Position numbers and translations under genes: made by a program. Source: Micromonospora echinospora (GTDB lineage Bacteria > Actinomycetota > Actinomycetes > Mycobacteriales > Micromonosporaceae). From it: a stretch of DNA of 64,000 nt. This document shows positions 7,346-18,031 of the stretch, one piece after another. The number at the start of each line of letters is the position of its first letter. The stretch's first letter is position 1. Where the stretch lies: the NCBI RefSeq assembly GCF_014203425.1, contig NZ_JACHJC010000001.1:2914001-2978000 (forward strand), read 5' to 3'. The notes beneath the pieces are model-generated. The model was not told the origin of the DNA. It saw nothing but the letters and a program-made list of their open reading frames with translations, and did not search any database.

Positions 7346-8578
7346 ATGGCTGCCAAGGTGCTCGCGATCGTCCTGGCCGGCGGGGAGGGCAAGCGCCTGA
7401 TGCCCCTGACGACCGACCGGGCGAAGCCCGCCGTCCCCTTCGGCGGGATGTACCGCATGGTCGACTTCGTCCTGTCCAACCTGGCGAACGCCGGCTTCCT
7501 CAAGATCGTCGTGCTGACCCAGTACAAGTCGCACTCGCTGGACCGCCACATCACCAAGACCTGGCGGATGTCGACGCTGCTCGGCAACTACGTCACGCCG
7601 GTGCCGGCGCAGCAGCGCCGCGGCCCGTGGTGGTTCGCCGGCTCGGCCGACGCGATCTACCAGAGCTTCAACCTGATCAACGACGAGCAGCCCGACTACG
7701 TCATCGTCTTCGGCGCCGACCACATCTACCGGATGGACCCCCGGCAGATGGTCGACGACCACATCGCCTCCGGCGCCGGGGTGACAGTGGCCGGCATCCG
7801 GCAGCCGCTGTCGATGGCCGACCAGTTCGGCGTGATCGAGGTCGGCGAGGACGGCAAGCGCATCCGGGCGTTCCGGGAGAAGCCCACCGACGCGGTGGGG
7901 CTGCCCGACGCGCCGGACCAGATCTACGCCTCGATGGGCAACTACGTGTTCACCACCCGCGCGCTGTGCGAGGCGGTCGAGCGCGACGCGGCGGACAAGA
8001 CCAGCAAGCACGACATGGGCGGCAGCATCATCCCGATGCTCGTCGAGCGCGGCGAGGCCAACGTCTACGACTTCAAGGACAACGAGGTGCCGGGCAGCAC
8101 CGACCGCGACCGCGGCTACTGGCGGGACGTGGGGACGCTCGACTCGTTCTACGACGCGCACATGGACCTGATCAACGTGCACCCGGTGTTCAACCTCTAC
8201 AACTTCGAGTGGCCGATCTACACCGAGCAGCCGCCGTACCCGCCCGCCAAGTTCGTGCACGCCTGGGGCGAGCGGGTGGGCCGCGCGGTCAGCTCGATGG
8301 TGTCACCCGGTTCGGTGATCTCCGGCTCGCTGGTGGAGAACTCGATCGTGTCGCCGAAGGTGAAGGTGCACTCCTGGGCGCACATCGACGGCGCCGTGCT
8401 GATGGAGGGTGTCCAGATCGGCCGGCACGCCGTGGTCCGGCGCGCGATCCTGGACAAGAACGTCCACGTTCCCGAGGGCGCCGAGATCGGCGTCGACCTG
8501 GAAAAGGACCGCCAGCGCTACACCGTGTCCGACAACGGCATCGTCGTCATCGGCAAGGGCCAGCGCGTCGAGCCCTGA
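7346..8578 (+). CDS. glgC: Glucose-1-phosphate adenylyltransferase (ADP-glucose pyrophosphorylase)
   Basis: A 410-aa enzyme making ADP-glucose from ATP and glucose-1-phosphate, the committed step of bacterial glycogen synthesis. The nucleotidyltransferase signature [20 protein letters not shown] opens the protein (about 12-31). [11 protein letters not shown] carries the metal-binding Asp, and FREKP with the following region binds sugar phosphate. The C-terminal third is a left-handed beta-helix with hexapeptide-like repeats ([30 protein letters not shown]). Length is normal for the family (about 405-430). It is followed after 34 nt by pgm, which supplies its substrate; the two are probably cotranscribed. 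Identification is secure. Confidence 0.97.
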   Translation: MAAKVLAIVLAGGEGKRLMPLTTDRAKPAVPFGGMYRMVDFVLSNLANAGFLKIVVLTQYKSHSLDRHITKTWRMSTLLGNYVTPVPAQQRRGPWWFAGSADAIYQSFNLINDEQPDYVIVFGADHIYRMDPRQMVDDHIASGAGVTVAGIRQPLSMADQFGVIEVGEDGKRIRAFREKPTDAVGLPDAPDQIYASMGNYVFTTRALCEAVERDAADKTSKHDMGGSIIPMLVERGEANVYDFKDNEVPGSTDRDRGYWRDVGTLDSFYDAHMDLINVHPVFNLYNFEWPIYTEQPPYPPAKFVHAWGERVGRAVSSMVSPGSVISGSLVENSIVSPKVKVHSWAHIDGAVLMEGVQIGRHAVVRRAILDKNVHVPEGAEIGVDLEKDRQRYTVSDNGIVVIGKGQRVEP

Positions 8579-8612
8579 GCAAGCACCACCGCAACCCGAG
8601 GAGAATCCCGCA

Positions 8613-10256
<1,644 letters not shown>

Positions 10257-10259
10257 CGG

Positions 10260-11189
10260 TCAGCGGGGCGGGGGCAGCTCCCGGCGGTTGAACTGCTCCC
10301 GCAACCCGTCCGGCAGCAGCTCGCGGAGCTGGTCGGGCAGCAGCGGCAGGTCCAGCAGGCTCAGCTTGAGCTGATTGCGCTCCTGGTAGCGGCGCGGGTC
10401 GAGGCGGACCACCCGGCCGGCGTCGCGGACGTACCGGATGTGCACCGAGCCCTCGGTCGCGGCCTCGCGGATCAGCAGCCCGTCCATCTCCACCGCCACC
10501 GGCGCCGAGTCCGCCCGCAGCTCCAGGTGCACCGTCTCGTGCGCGGAGAGCAGCACCGAGCGGGAGATCCCGGCCATCGGCGCCGACGGCGTCACCACCA
10601 TCGCCTCCGTGGCCGGTGAGATCAACGGGCCGCCGGCGGCGTAGCTGTACGCGGTCGATCCGGTCGGCGTGCTCACCACCAGCGCGTCGCAGCGGTAGTA
10701 GCCGTACCGCTGGCCGTCCACCGCCAGTGTGGCCGTGACGAAGCCGGCGCCGGGTTGCCGGACCAAAGCGATGTCGTTGAACGCGACCACGTCGTCACCG
10801 CAGACGTCGCAGGCCAGGCAGGCGTGCGACTCGACGGTGAAGTCGTGCTCCACGAGCCGTTCCAGCGCCCGGGGCAGATCGGGCGGCTCCACCTCGACCA
10901 GGAAGCCCAGCCGGCCCAGGTGTACGCCGAGCACCGGCTTCGGGTCGCGTACGGCCATCCGCAGCGCGCCCAGCATCGTGCCGTCGCCTCCGATGCTGAT
11001 CAGCGCGGCGCAGCGGTCGGCCAGATCGTCCGCGGGCAGCGCCTCGACCGAGGCGGGTACGCGCGCGCGGTCCTCGGCGCGTACCGCGAGGGTGATCCGG
11101 TGTCGGGCCGCCCAGTCCGCGATGATCCGCACCACCTCGGAGACGTCCCGGGTCGGGTGCAGCACCAGCCCCAGCACATCGCCCGCCAC
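10260..11189 (-). CDS. nadK: NAD kinase
   Basis: A 309-aa ATP-NAD kinase making NADP+ in the cytoplasm. The signature GGDGT is at residues 67-71 (ALISIGGDGTMLGAL). It is followed by HLGRLGFLVEV, the FNDIAL motif (variant of the conserved Asn-Glu/Asp pair) and the STPTGSTAYSYAAGGPLI loop that binds NAD. A C-terminal tail of about 30 residues after the kinase core is typical of actinobacterial homologues. The start is GTG at 11187-11189. The neighbours (pgm and a glycosyltransferase) give no functional link. The family is certain. Confidence 0.95.
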   Translation of the reverse strand: MAGDVLGLVLHPTRDVSEVVRIIADWAARHRITLAVRAEDRARVPASVEALPADDLADRCAALISIGGDGTMLGALRMAVRDPKPVLGVHLGRLGFLVEVEPPDLPRALERLVEHDFTVESHACLACDVCGDDVVAFNDIALVRQPGAGFVTATLAVDGQRYGYYRCDALVVSTPTGSTAYSYAAGGPLISPATEAMVVTPSAPMAGISRSVLLSAHETVHLELRADSAPVAVEMDGLLIREAATEGSVHIRYVRDAGRVVRLDPRRYQERNQLKLSLLDLPLLPDQLRELLPDGLREQFNRRELPPPR

Positions 11190-11260
11190 CGCTACAGCTC
11201 ACCACATCCGGGACCCCTCGGCGGCGGATACCGCACAGGCGTGGCCGTTACGAAAGCCGA

Positions 11261-12532
11261 TCACAAGCGGTCGCCTCCGGGGATGTCGCCCGGAGGCGAT
11301 CCGCTCTCATCGGCCGGACGGTGCCATCCCCGGGGCGGCCCGTCGGCGGAGAGGTCGTCGAGCATGCGCTGGAGTCGGGCGGCCATGACCGTTCTGGAAC
11401 GGTTCTTCTCGATGTATCGGCGCCCTCGGTCGCCCATCGCGATCAGGGCCGAGTCGTCGAGGCCGACGATCTTGCTCAGCCCGGCTGAGAGCTCACCCGG
11501 CTCGACCGCCGCCCCGGCGTCGCAGCCACGAACGATCTCCTGAGGCTCGTCCGGACAGTTCGTCACGACCGCCAGGCCGGCGGCGAGGTAGTCGTAGACC
11601 TTGTTCGGGCTGGCGCCGAGTCGGAAGACCGGTACGTCGGCGAGGATGTGCACGCCGATGTCGGCGCCGCCCAGGATGGCGGCCAGCTCGCTCTTCGGTA
11701 TCGGATTGAGGAAGTGGACGTTCCTCAGGCCCTCGGTCCGAACCCGGTCGAGCAGCCGCTCTTTCTCGATGCCGTCACCGATCAACGCGAAGGTATGCTC
11801 CGGCAGCGTGGCGGCCGCGTCGAGCAACTCGTCCAGACCGTTGGCCGGGCCGTGCGCACCGGCGTAGACGATCAATCGCCCGGTGACGGGGATCCGGTCG
11901 CGGAGCGGCCGGTGGAGATCGGGTCTAGGCACGAAGTCGGCCGGCTCCGCGCTGTTGCTCACCCACTCCAGCTTGTCGTCCAGGCCCAACGAGGCGAAGT
12001 AGGAGTGCCAGCCGTGGGCGACGATGACGATGCGGTCGGCGCGGCGGTAGAGCCAGCGCTCCAGCCCGCGGAGAGCCCGGTGTGTCGGCGAGCCGGCCCG
12101 CACATGCCCCGTGCTGACCATCGACTCAGGCCACAGGTCGCGGATCTCCAGCACGAATCGTGCCCGCCGCAGGCGGGCCACCGCCCAGCCAGCGACGGGG
12201 GCCAGGATGTGTGGGGACGAGGCGAAGACGACGTCCGGCCGGGGCTGCTGCATGGCCGCGACGAACGCGCTCCGCGCGTAACTGATCCAGCTCAGCACGC
12301 GCCGATGGTCGTTACGCGTGTAGCTGGTCACCGCGACGGACTGGAAGTGCGGGTCCGACACGGCCAGTCGCTTCTTGGAGACGTGGTCCAGGTCGGCCGT
12401 GATGATGAACCAGTTCCAGTCGCGCAATCTGCTGAACAATTCGACGTGACGAGTTCCACCAGCATGGGACAGGGGCTTGGCATAATGATTCAACACGAGA
12501 ACGCGACGCGTTCTTGGTGGCGGTACCTCCAT
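11261..12532 (-). CDS. GT4-family glycosyltransferase (surface polysaccharide locus)
   Basis: A 423-aa GT-B glycosyltransferase. The N-terminal Rossmann domain has VLNHYAKPLSHAGGTRH, and EIRDLWPES mid-protein is typical of WbuB/WcaI-like GT4 enzymes that add to a lipid-linked sugar. The C-terminal domain has IVYAGAHGPANGLDELLDAA, ALIGDGIEKERL and the nucleotide-sugar site FRLGASPNKVYDYLAAGLAV. It is probably cytoplasmic and elongates an undecaprenyl-linked repeat unit. The start is ATG 12530-12532 with GGAG 8 nt upstream; a 72-codon upstream extension is open but lacks family similarity. It is divergent from the Wzy-like gene across a 332-nt control region. Confidence 0.85.
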   Translation of the reverse strand: MEVPPPRTRRVLVLNHYAKPLSHAGGTRHVELFSRLRDWNWFIITADLDHVSKKRLAVSDPHFQSVAVTSYTRNDHRRVLSWISYARSAFVAAMQQPRPDVVFASSPHILAPVAGWAVARLRRARFVLEIRDLWPESMVSTGHVRAGSPTHRALRGLERWLYRRADRIVIVAHGWHSYFASLGLDDKLEWVSNSAEPADFVPRPDLHRPLRDRIPVTGRLIVYAGAHGPANGLDELLDAAATLPEHTFALIGDGIEKERLLDRVRTEGLRNVHFLNPIPKSELAAILGGADIGVHILADVPVFRLGASPNKVYDYLAAGLAVVTNCPDEPQEIVRGCDAGAAVEPGELSAGLSKIVGLDDSALIAMGDRGRRYIEKNRSRTVMAARLQRMLDDLSADGPPRGWHRPADESGSPPGDIPGGDRL

Positions 12533-12864
12533 GGTTTCATCTCCCGTGATTTCGTCGTGCCTTTCGCAACGGCAGCAACGGGCGCCACGTGGTTGTCGCG
12601 GCGGGCCGCGGCGAATTTCCGCACGGATTCCTGTCCTGGTCAACGATGGGCCAGCGATTTTCGATTCGCAACCGGATTCGCGTTTCTCGCAGCGAAAAAT
12701 CTCTCGGATAGGGGCTCGCTGCGCCTGCCTCGCAGAGGCCGACGGCATTGCTCGTCGCGGAGCGAAGTAACTTCATTGGATTTCGGTCGTTGAGCCTGAC
12801 GGTCCTGAATCAGTCTGGGCGAAGTCGGCGTTCCTGCTGAGCGATCGAGATGGAGGAAGATGCC
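12533..12864. other. Divergent intergenic control region of the polysaccharide locus
   Basis: 332 nt without a convincing gene, between the divergent GT4 and Wzy-like genes. Composition falls to about 55-65% GC, below the flanks. It contains a perfect 11-nt palindrome GAAGTAACTTC at 12764-12774 and a small hairpin around 12681-12700 (TTTCTCGC/GCGAAAAA). Ribosome sites lie at both ends. Short reading frames here show no family resemblance. It presumably holds the promoters of both arms, but no consensus -35/-10 pair stands out. Confidence 0.55.
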
Positions 12865-14328
12865 GTGGGCGCGGTCCATTACTCCGTGGCACCACGGTTT
12901 TCCTGGCGGGACGCCCCGACCTCAGGTCGTCTGCCCGGCCTCGAGCAACCACCCGGATCGGGGCCGGGGAGCAGGTCGCTGTTGCCACCGCTGCTCCTGC
13001 TTTTCCCGGTGCTGGCCGCACTCGGCCGGTACGCCACCGTCGACCTCTCCCCCCGGATGTTCCCGAACGTCTACGTGGCCGTATGCGCGGTGACGGTGTT
13101 GCCCGCGTCGCTCTCCCTCTTCCGCGGCAGTCGTTGGCGCGGGGCCCTTCCCACCGCGTTCGTGGCGCTGGTGGTGGCCTGGGTGGTCTGGGCCCCGGCA
13201 ACGCTCGTGTGGGCTCCAGACGTCGCGTTCGGCATCGACCGCATCTCGCTCGTCTCGGGGGCGCTGATCAGTGGCGTCTGCGTCCTGGGCCTAGTCAGCC
13301 GCATGCCGAGCGGCCTGCGCCTGCTCCGGCTGGGCTGGACCGGTGCTTTCGTCGTGACTGCCGGCATCGCACTCTGGGAGTTGAGTACCGGCCGACACCT
13401 CGATGCCGCCCCGGGGGCCATCCGTTCCGCCTACGTGGTGACGAGCACCTTCTACAACCCGAACAGCTACTCCGGCTTCCTTCTCTCCTGCCTGCCGTTC
13501 CTGACCTGGAACGGCATCGCCGCACGTTCGTGGGCAGGACGCTACCTCCATTTGGTCTTGGTCGCCCTGTGCCTCATGCTGATCGTGGCGACGCAGAGCC
13601 GGACGGGTGTCATCGGTGCGATGGCCGCCCTGCCGGTGATCGGAGTGTGGGTGGTTCGTGCGGCCTGGCTCAGGAGACGCCCCATCCTGTTGCCCACCCT
13701 CTTCTTGGGCCTGCCGATCGCCGTCGCGCTCGCGTTCCTCTCCACGACGACGCCGGCGCAGCAGATCCTGACTCAGTTGCAGGCGCAGTTCGTCTCGGAC
13801 GGCATCAGCGAATCCGACCAGGCGCGACTCAACCTCACGATGCTCGGGTGGCGCATGTTTCTGGATTCGGGCCTGCTCGGCCAGGGTGCCGGTTCTTTCG
13901 GCATCGTTTCCAACTATTGGACCGGCATCGAGACGTTCGGTTTGACGAACGCGCACAACGGCGTGATCGAGGTGGCCGCCGAGTACGGCCTACCGGTGCT
14001 CGTGCCGCTCCTGGCGGTCGTCTGCGTGCTCGCTTTCTGGGCGGTCTTCGGTCCTTTCCCGGCCAGTTCCCGCGCCGAGGCACTGGACTTGCGAATGGCG
14101 ACCGGGTTGGGGCTCGCCGCGGTGGTGGCCAGCAATCTGGTGGCTAGTTCCGTCCTGATGACGCCGTCGTGGTGGCTATTGCTCGGGCAGATGACCGCCC
14201 AGGCGTGGCTCCTGCCCCAGATATGGAGCGAGGCAGCCGGTCGCACCGGCGTACGGGATCCGGGTGCGCACAGAACTGGCCAGGCCAGCCGTCACCTGTG
14301 GGCCGGGTCCTCCGCCGGAGGTACCTAG
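12865..14328 (+). CDS. O-antigen ligase/polymerase (Wzy-like) membrane protein
   Basis: A 487-aa multispanning protein with about 10-12 hydrophobic segments, the Wzy_C family of polysaccharide polymerases and ligases. Diagnostic pieces are NPNSYSGFLLSCLPFL (start of the conserved region), ATQSRTGVIG, and the large extracytoplasmic loop with GWRMFLDSGLLGQGAGSFG followed by NAHNGVIEVAAEYGLP, whose His/Glu region is conserved in the family. It likely polymerises lipid-linked repeat units outside the membrane. The GTG at 12865 is preferred because GGAGGA lies 7 nt upstream; an in-frame ATG 15 nt earlier is poorer. The Wzx-like gene begins 2 nt after its stop, so they are cotranslated. Confidence 0.82.
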   Translation: MGAVHYSVAPRFSWRDAPTSGRLPGLEQPPGSGPGSRSLLPPLLLLFPVLAALGRYATVDLSPRMFPNVYVAVCAVTVLPASLSLFRGSRWRGALPTAFVALVVAWVVWAPATLVWAPDVAFGIDRISLVSGALISGVCVLGLVSRMPSGLRLLRLGWTGAFVVTAGIALWELSTGRHLDAAPGAIRSAYVVTSTFYNPNSYSGFLLSCLPFLTWNGIAARSWAGRYLHLVLVALCLMLIVATQSRTGVIGAMAALPVIGVWVVRAAWLRRRPILLPTLFLGLPIAVALAFLSTTTPAQQILTQLQAQFVSDGISESDQARLNLTMLGWRMFLDSGLLGQGAGSFGIVSNYWTGIETFGLTNAHNGVIEVAAEYGLPVLVPLLAVVCVLAFWAVFGPFPASSRAEALDLRMATGLGLAAVVASNLVASSVLMTPSWWLLLGQMTAQAWLLPQIWSEAAGRTGVRDPGAHRTGQASRHLWAGSSAGGT

Positions 14329-14330
14329 GA

Positions 14331-15827
14331 GTGCTCCGGCTTCCGCTCGGCCGGCGTCGCGCGATCCCCTTCGTCCGCCACATCTCCGTACTCGCGATAG
14401 GCACCGTGCTGTCGCAGGTCACGCTTGTCCTCGCCTCGGTTCTGCTGGCGAGGCTCTACATGCCACGGGAGTTCGGCGAGTTCTCAATCGCGCTCTCGCT
14501 GGCGATGATCCTGGCCGTTCTCGCGACCGGGCGGCTGGAGATGGCAGTGCCACTGGCGGAGGACGATCAGGAGGCGAGCACGGTGGCCGTCACCGCCATG
14601 CTCTTCGCGATCCTGTTGTCCCTGGCGCTGCTGGCGCTGCTGGTGGGTTACCGACTGGTGGCCGGGCGGTCGTGGCCGGCGTTCGGCGCCGGCGCCTCGG
14701 CCTGGCTGGTGCCGCCGGCAGTAGCGGGACTCGGGGCGCTGGCCGCCGCCCGTAATCTGCAGAGCCGTCGTGAGCTCTTCTCCCGGGTCAGCTTCTCCCG
14801 GGTCACCGCATCCCTCGTGCAGAGCGTGGGACAGCTCGCGGCCAGTCCGGCGGGCGGGCTTGGGCTCTCCGCCGGATTCGTCGCCGGCACCGTCTGGAAC
14901 GCCGTGTCCCTGTCTCGAGGATTGCGGGCCAGGCCGCTGTCGACCTGGCGGGCGGCCGCGGCGAAGTGGCGGAGGTTCTCGCTGCTGCTGATGGTGCCCA
15001 GTGTCCTCAACGTGGCGACCGTCGGAGCGGTGGCGCCGGCCGTCGCCCTCCTCTACGGAGTGGCGAGCTCGGGGCTGTTCACCTTTTCCACCCGGGTCCT
15101 GGCGCTGCCGGCTGTGGTCATCGGGCAGGCGGTGAGTGGCGCGTTCTTCCCGAAGGTGGCCGAACTTGAGCGAAAGGGCCAGCCGCTCGCCCCGGCCATG
15201 CACCTCGCCGTCACGGGCCTGACGATGGCGTCCGTACCCATCTTCGGTCTCGTGCTGCTGCTCGGCCCGGAACTGTTCGGCGTCGTATTCGGCGACCGGT
15301 GGCGGGGCGCCGGCGAGATGTCCGCGGTGCTCGCCCCGTGGTTGGCCGTCGCGTTCGTCTCCTCTCCGTTGAGCACGTTGATGACGGTGAAGAACGAGCT
15401 ACGCCGGCTCCTGGTGCTGTCGCTCGTGGAGGCATCTCTGCGACTCGGATCGCTCTCGGCCGGGCTGATCGACGGCCGGGCGATGACCGGCATCGTGGCC
15501 TACTCGGTGTCCGGTTGCCTGATCTGCCTGTACTACGTCAGGTGGTCCCTGCGGCTGGCCGGTTCGAGTCTGCGCAGTTGGCTGCGCATCGTCCGCGGAT
15601 ACCTCCTCGTTGCGGCGGTCGCGTACCCGTCGTTGCTGGCGACCAAGGGGCAGCTGCCCCTGCCCTGGTTCGGCTCCTTGGCCGCGGCGCTGACGCTGCT
15701 GCTGCTCGGCTGGGCGGCGGCGTGGCTGTACCGGCATGCGCTGGTCGGGCATCCCCCGGAACCCGACCACGACGGACTGGGAAGCGAACCCGTGGACCAG
15801 AGGACGGCGGCGGGATCTGTGCGGTGA
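14331..15827 (+). CDS. Polysaccharide flippase, Wzx/MurJ-like (MOP superfamily)
   Basis: A 498-aa integral membrane protein with about 12-14 hydrophobic helices. The N-terminal FVRHISVLAIGTVLSQVTLV and the following RLYMPREFGEFSIALSLAMI are typical of the polysaccharide-transporter branch. AGAVAP-like packing and FSTRVLALPAVVIGQAVSGA occur mid-protein. It would flip undecaprenyl-linked repeat units to the outer face for the Wzy-like polymerase encoded immediately before it. The GTG start at 14331 has GGAGG 9 nt upstream inside the end of the preceding gene. The C-terminal tail is charged and cytoplasmic. The exact substrate is unknown. Confidence 0.82.
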   Translation: MLRLPLGRRRAIPFVRHISVLAIGTVLSQVTLVLASVLLARLYMPREFGEFSIALSLAMILAVLATGRLEMAVPLAEDDQEASTVAVTAMLFAILLSLALLALLVGYRLVAGRSWPAFGAGASAWLVPPAVAGLGALAAARNLQSRRELFSRVSFSRVTASLVQSVGQLAASPAGGLGLSAGFVAGTVWNAVSLSRGLRARPLSTWRAAAAKWRRFSLLLMVPSVLNVATVGAVAPAVALLYGVASSGLFTFSTRVLALPAVVIGQAVSGAFFPKVAELERKGQPLAPAMHLAVTGLTMASVPIFGLVLLLGPELFGVVFGDRWRGAGEMSAVLAPWLAVAFVSSPLSTLMTVKNELRRLLVLSLVEASLRLGSLSAGLIDGRAMTGIVAYSVSGCLICLYYVRWSLRLAGSSLRSWLRIVRGYLLVAAVAYPSLLATKGQLPLPWFGSLAAALTLLLLGWAAAWLYRHALVGHPPEPDHDGLGSEPVDQRTAAGSVR

Positions 15828-15874
15828 AACCGTCGGCGGTGATCGAAGAGCCCTGACAGACAACGGAGTCGACG

Positions 15875-16927
15875 ATGAGTCAGCAGATGAGGGCCGACCG
15901 ACGGTTGGCGATCGGTCCGGCCAACTTCGCCGAGCAGGCGTACCAGTGGGCGCGGGCGGTACAACGGCACCTGGACGTGCCTGCGGTCTCGTTCGGACTC
16001 AAACCGATCCCCACCAGGGGGAAGGGTTTCCAGTTCTCCGCCGATCACCGCATACCGCATCCGCGCCTGATGACGCCGTGGGGCCGGGCGCTGCGCATGG
16101 CGCGGATCCTGGACGGGGCCACGCATCTGGCGCTCGACGGCTTCATCGCGCTGCACCACCTCGGCCTCAGATCGGACTTCGATCAGGCACGGCGACGGGG
16201 TATGAAGATGGCGCTGATCGCACATGGCAGCGACATCCGTGACCCCGACGCCCACATGGCCCGGTACGACTTCTCCTACTACGCCAGCGCCCCGGTGGAG
16301 TGGGTGGCTAAGCGGCGGCGACGCTCCCGGCGGAACCGGTCGGCCGCCACCGGTCTCGGTGCCCCGGTCTTCGTCAGCACCCCCGACCTCCTACTCGACA
16401 TGCCGGACGCCACCTGGCTCCCGGTGACCATCGACACCACGCGGTGGCTGCCGGCCAGGCCCGCGCTCACTGGAGGCGTGCCGACAGTGCTGCACCGGCC
16501 GAGCCACAGCAACCCGCCGATCAAGGGTACGGAGATCATCGATCCGGTGCTGCGCGACCTCGCGGCGCGCGGACGCATCCGGTATCTGGCGCCGGAATGC
16601 GTACCCCATGCCGCGATGCCCGGCCTCGTTGCGCAGTCCGACATTGTGGTGGACCAGGTCCTGGCGGGCTCCTACGGTGTCGCCGCGGCCGAAGGGCTGG
16701 CTGCCGCGCGCCTTGTCGTCGGTTTCGTCGGTCCCGAGACCCGGGCGTTGATGCCGGAGGAGCCACCCATCGTCGATGCGCCGCCCGGCTGCTTCGCCAA
16801 GGTGATGGAAACGATCCTGGACGACCGGGAGACGTTTTCCGCCATGGCGGACGCAGGTCCGGACTTCGTGCATCGGTGGCATGACGGCACCGCTGCGGCC
16901 TCGGCCCTGCGCCGGTTTCTCGGCTGA
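15875..16927 (+). CDS. Putative glycosyltransferase of the polysaccharide locus
   Basis: A 350-aa protein without an unmistakable signature but with a GT-B-like plan. The N-terminus mentions no donor motif (IGPANFAEQAYQWARAVQRH). A central ALIAHGSDIRDPD carries a histidine-rich loop. The C-terminal half has VLHRPSHSNPPIKGTEIIDP, which resembles the KG-containing donor site of GT4 enzymes, then SDIVVDQVLAGSYGVAAAEGLAAARLV with Glu in the position of the family's E-x7-E motif. It is third in the plus-strand arm after wzy- and wzx-like genes; GGAG lies 6 nt before the ATG. The likely role is transfer of a sugar to the repeat unit. The family call is moderately secure and the sugar unknown. Confidence 0.6.
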   Translation: MSQQMRADRRLAIGPANFAEQAYQWARAVQRHLDVPAVSFGLKPIPTRGKGFQFSADHRIPHPRLMTPWGRALRMARILDGATHLALDGFIALHHLGLRSDFDQARRRGMKMALIAHGSDIRDPDAHMARYDFSYYASAPVEWVAKRRRRSRRNRSAATGLGAPVFVSTPDLLLDMPDATWLPVTIDTTRWLPARPALTGGVPTVLHRPSHSNPPIKGTEIIDPVLRDLAARGRIRYLAPECVPHAAMPGLVAQSDIVVDQVLAGSYGVAAAEGLAAARLVVGFVGPETRALMPEEPPIVDAPPGCFAKVMETILDDRETFSAMADAGPDFVHRWHDGTAAASALRRFLG

Positions 16928-16960
16928 GCGGGTGGACCGCAGGACCGGGCCGCTGGTTCG

Positions 16961-18031
16961 TCAGGAGCGTGCTGGGGCCGGTGTGCGTGCGGCGATCGGC
17001 CGAGGCGCGGAGGGGGCATGCTCGCCCGGCGGTCTGCAGAGTTCCCGCAGGGCCGCCGCCGCCCGGTCCATGTCTTCGTCGCTCCACCGGACGTCGGTGT
17101 GCAGGTAGAGCAGGCGCCGGGAGAGGTCGAGCAGCCGGGGCGGTGTGGTCTCCGGAGGAAGGGTCCACAGCATGGCCGGGTAGATGTCGCGCTGGATCAG
17201 CCCGTGCCGCACCCTGTCCCGAGGTTCCGGGCGGGTGAACTCGAGCAGGACGCCGAAGGTGTGGGCATGGACGCTGACGCCGGGTAGGCCGACCAGTCGG
17301 GTGGCGAGCCGCGCCCCGTTGCGGGTCCGGCGTCGGCGCAGCTCCGCCATCGGCAGGACCCGTAACGCCTCGCGCGAGTAGTCGGAGATGTCGCTCACCG
17401 TACGCGATCGTAAGCCCGTCTCGGCGGTGCCGAACAGCTCCAGGTAGCGGCTCTTGTCGACCGACTCGCCGGCCAGGTATGCGCTCTTGAGGGCCATGGC
17501 GGTCAAGGCACGCCCCGCGGTCGCCAAGTGCTCCGGATCGGGCGGCGCCGCGGGCGGCAGGGGACGGCCGGTCGGCGACCAGACGATGCCGCCGTCGGGC
17601 AGCGGCAGCGTCTTACGCAGCGACGCGAACACGAAGTCGGCGCCGCCGGCCCATTCCGCGACCGGATCGTGGGTCGCGTCGACGATCACGTGCGCCGGGG
17701 TGGTCGGCATCGTCGGGGCCTGTCCGAAGTAGGAGACCGTCAGGAGGACCTCACCTGGCCGGGTCGGCGGCGGCGGTGGCGGTGGCCCGACCGGCGTGGC
17801 GTCATAGCGCCGCAACGGCAACAGGTCGACGACGCTCTCCACCACCTCCGGGCAGTAGTAGGCGGGGACGTGCAGAAGCGTCCAGCCGTACTCGCGGCGG
17901 CCGTGCTCGATCAGCGCCCGCAGCGCCTGACGGCCGGAGCCGTAGAGCCGGTGCTCGGGCAGTGGCGTCGGCGTACCGCCGGTGGGCAGTATCAGCGGGA
18001 AGGACGAGCCGCACTCCCACCGATCGGTCAC
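16961..18031 (-). CDS. Divergent DegT/DnrJ-type PLP-dependent aminotransferase-like protein
   Basis: A 356-aa fold-type I PLP protein. Asp118 in VIVDATHD fits the PLP pyridine-binding residue. Lys140 in FASLRKTLPLPDGG fits the Schiff-base lysine in the SLRK context of a divergent DegT branch. It is short at both ends compared with typical sugar aminotransferases (about 370-400 aa), and a proline run (PPPPPPP, 83-89) interrupts the first domain. It may aminate a keto-sugar for the polysaccharide, or have a non-aminotransferase PLP role. The GTG start overlaps the sugar transferase stop by 4 nt (GTGA), so the pair is translationally coupled. It converges on the plus-strand arm. Confidence 0.65.
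   Translation of the reverse strand: MTDRWECGSSFPLILPTGGTPTPLPEHRLYGSGRQALRALIEHGRREYGWTLLHVPAYYCPEVVESVVDLLPLRRYDATPVGPPPPPPPTRPGEVLLTVSYFGQAPTMPTTPAHVIVDATHDPVAEWAGGADFVFASLRKTLPLPDGGIVWSPTGRPLPPAAPPDPEHLATAGRALTAMALKSAYLAGESVDKSRYLELFGTAETGLRSRTVSDISDYSREALRVLPMAELRRRRTRNGARLATRLVGLPGVSVHAHTFGVLLEFTRPEPRDRVRHGLIQRDIYPAMLWTLPPETTPPRLLDLSRRLLYLHTDVRWSDEDMDRAAAALRELCRPPGEHAPSAPRPIAARTPAPARS

Noticed and set aside
12533..12864. Short open frames in the polysaccharide divergent region
   Set aside because: Codon bias is poor, no ribosome sites, no recognisable family; better read as a control region.
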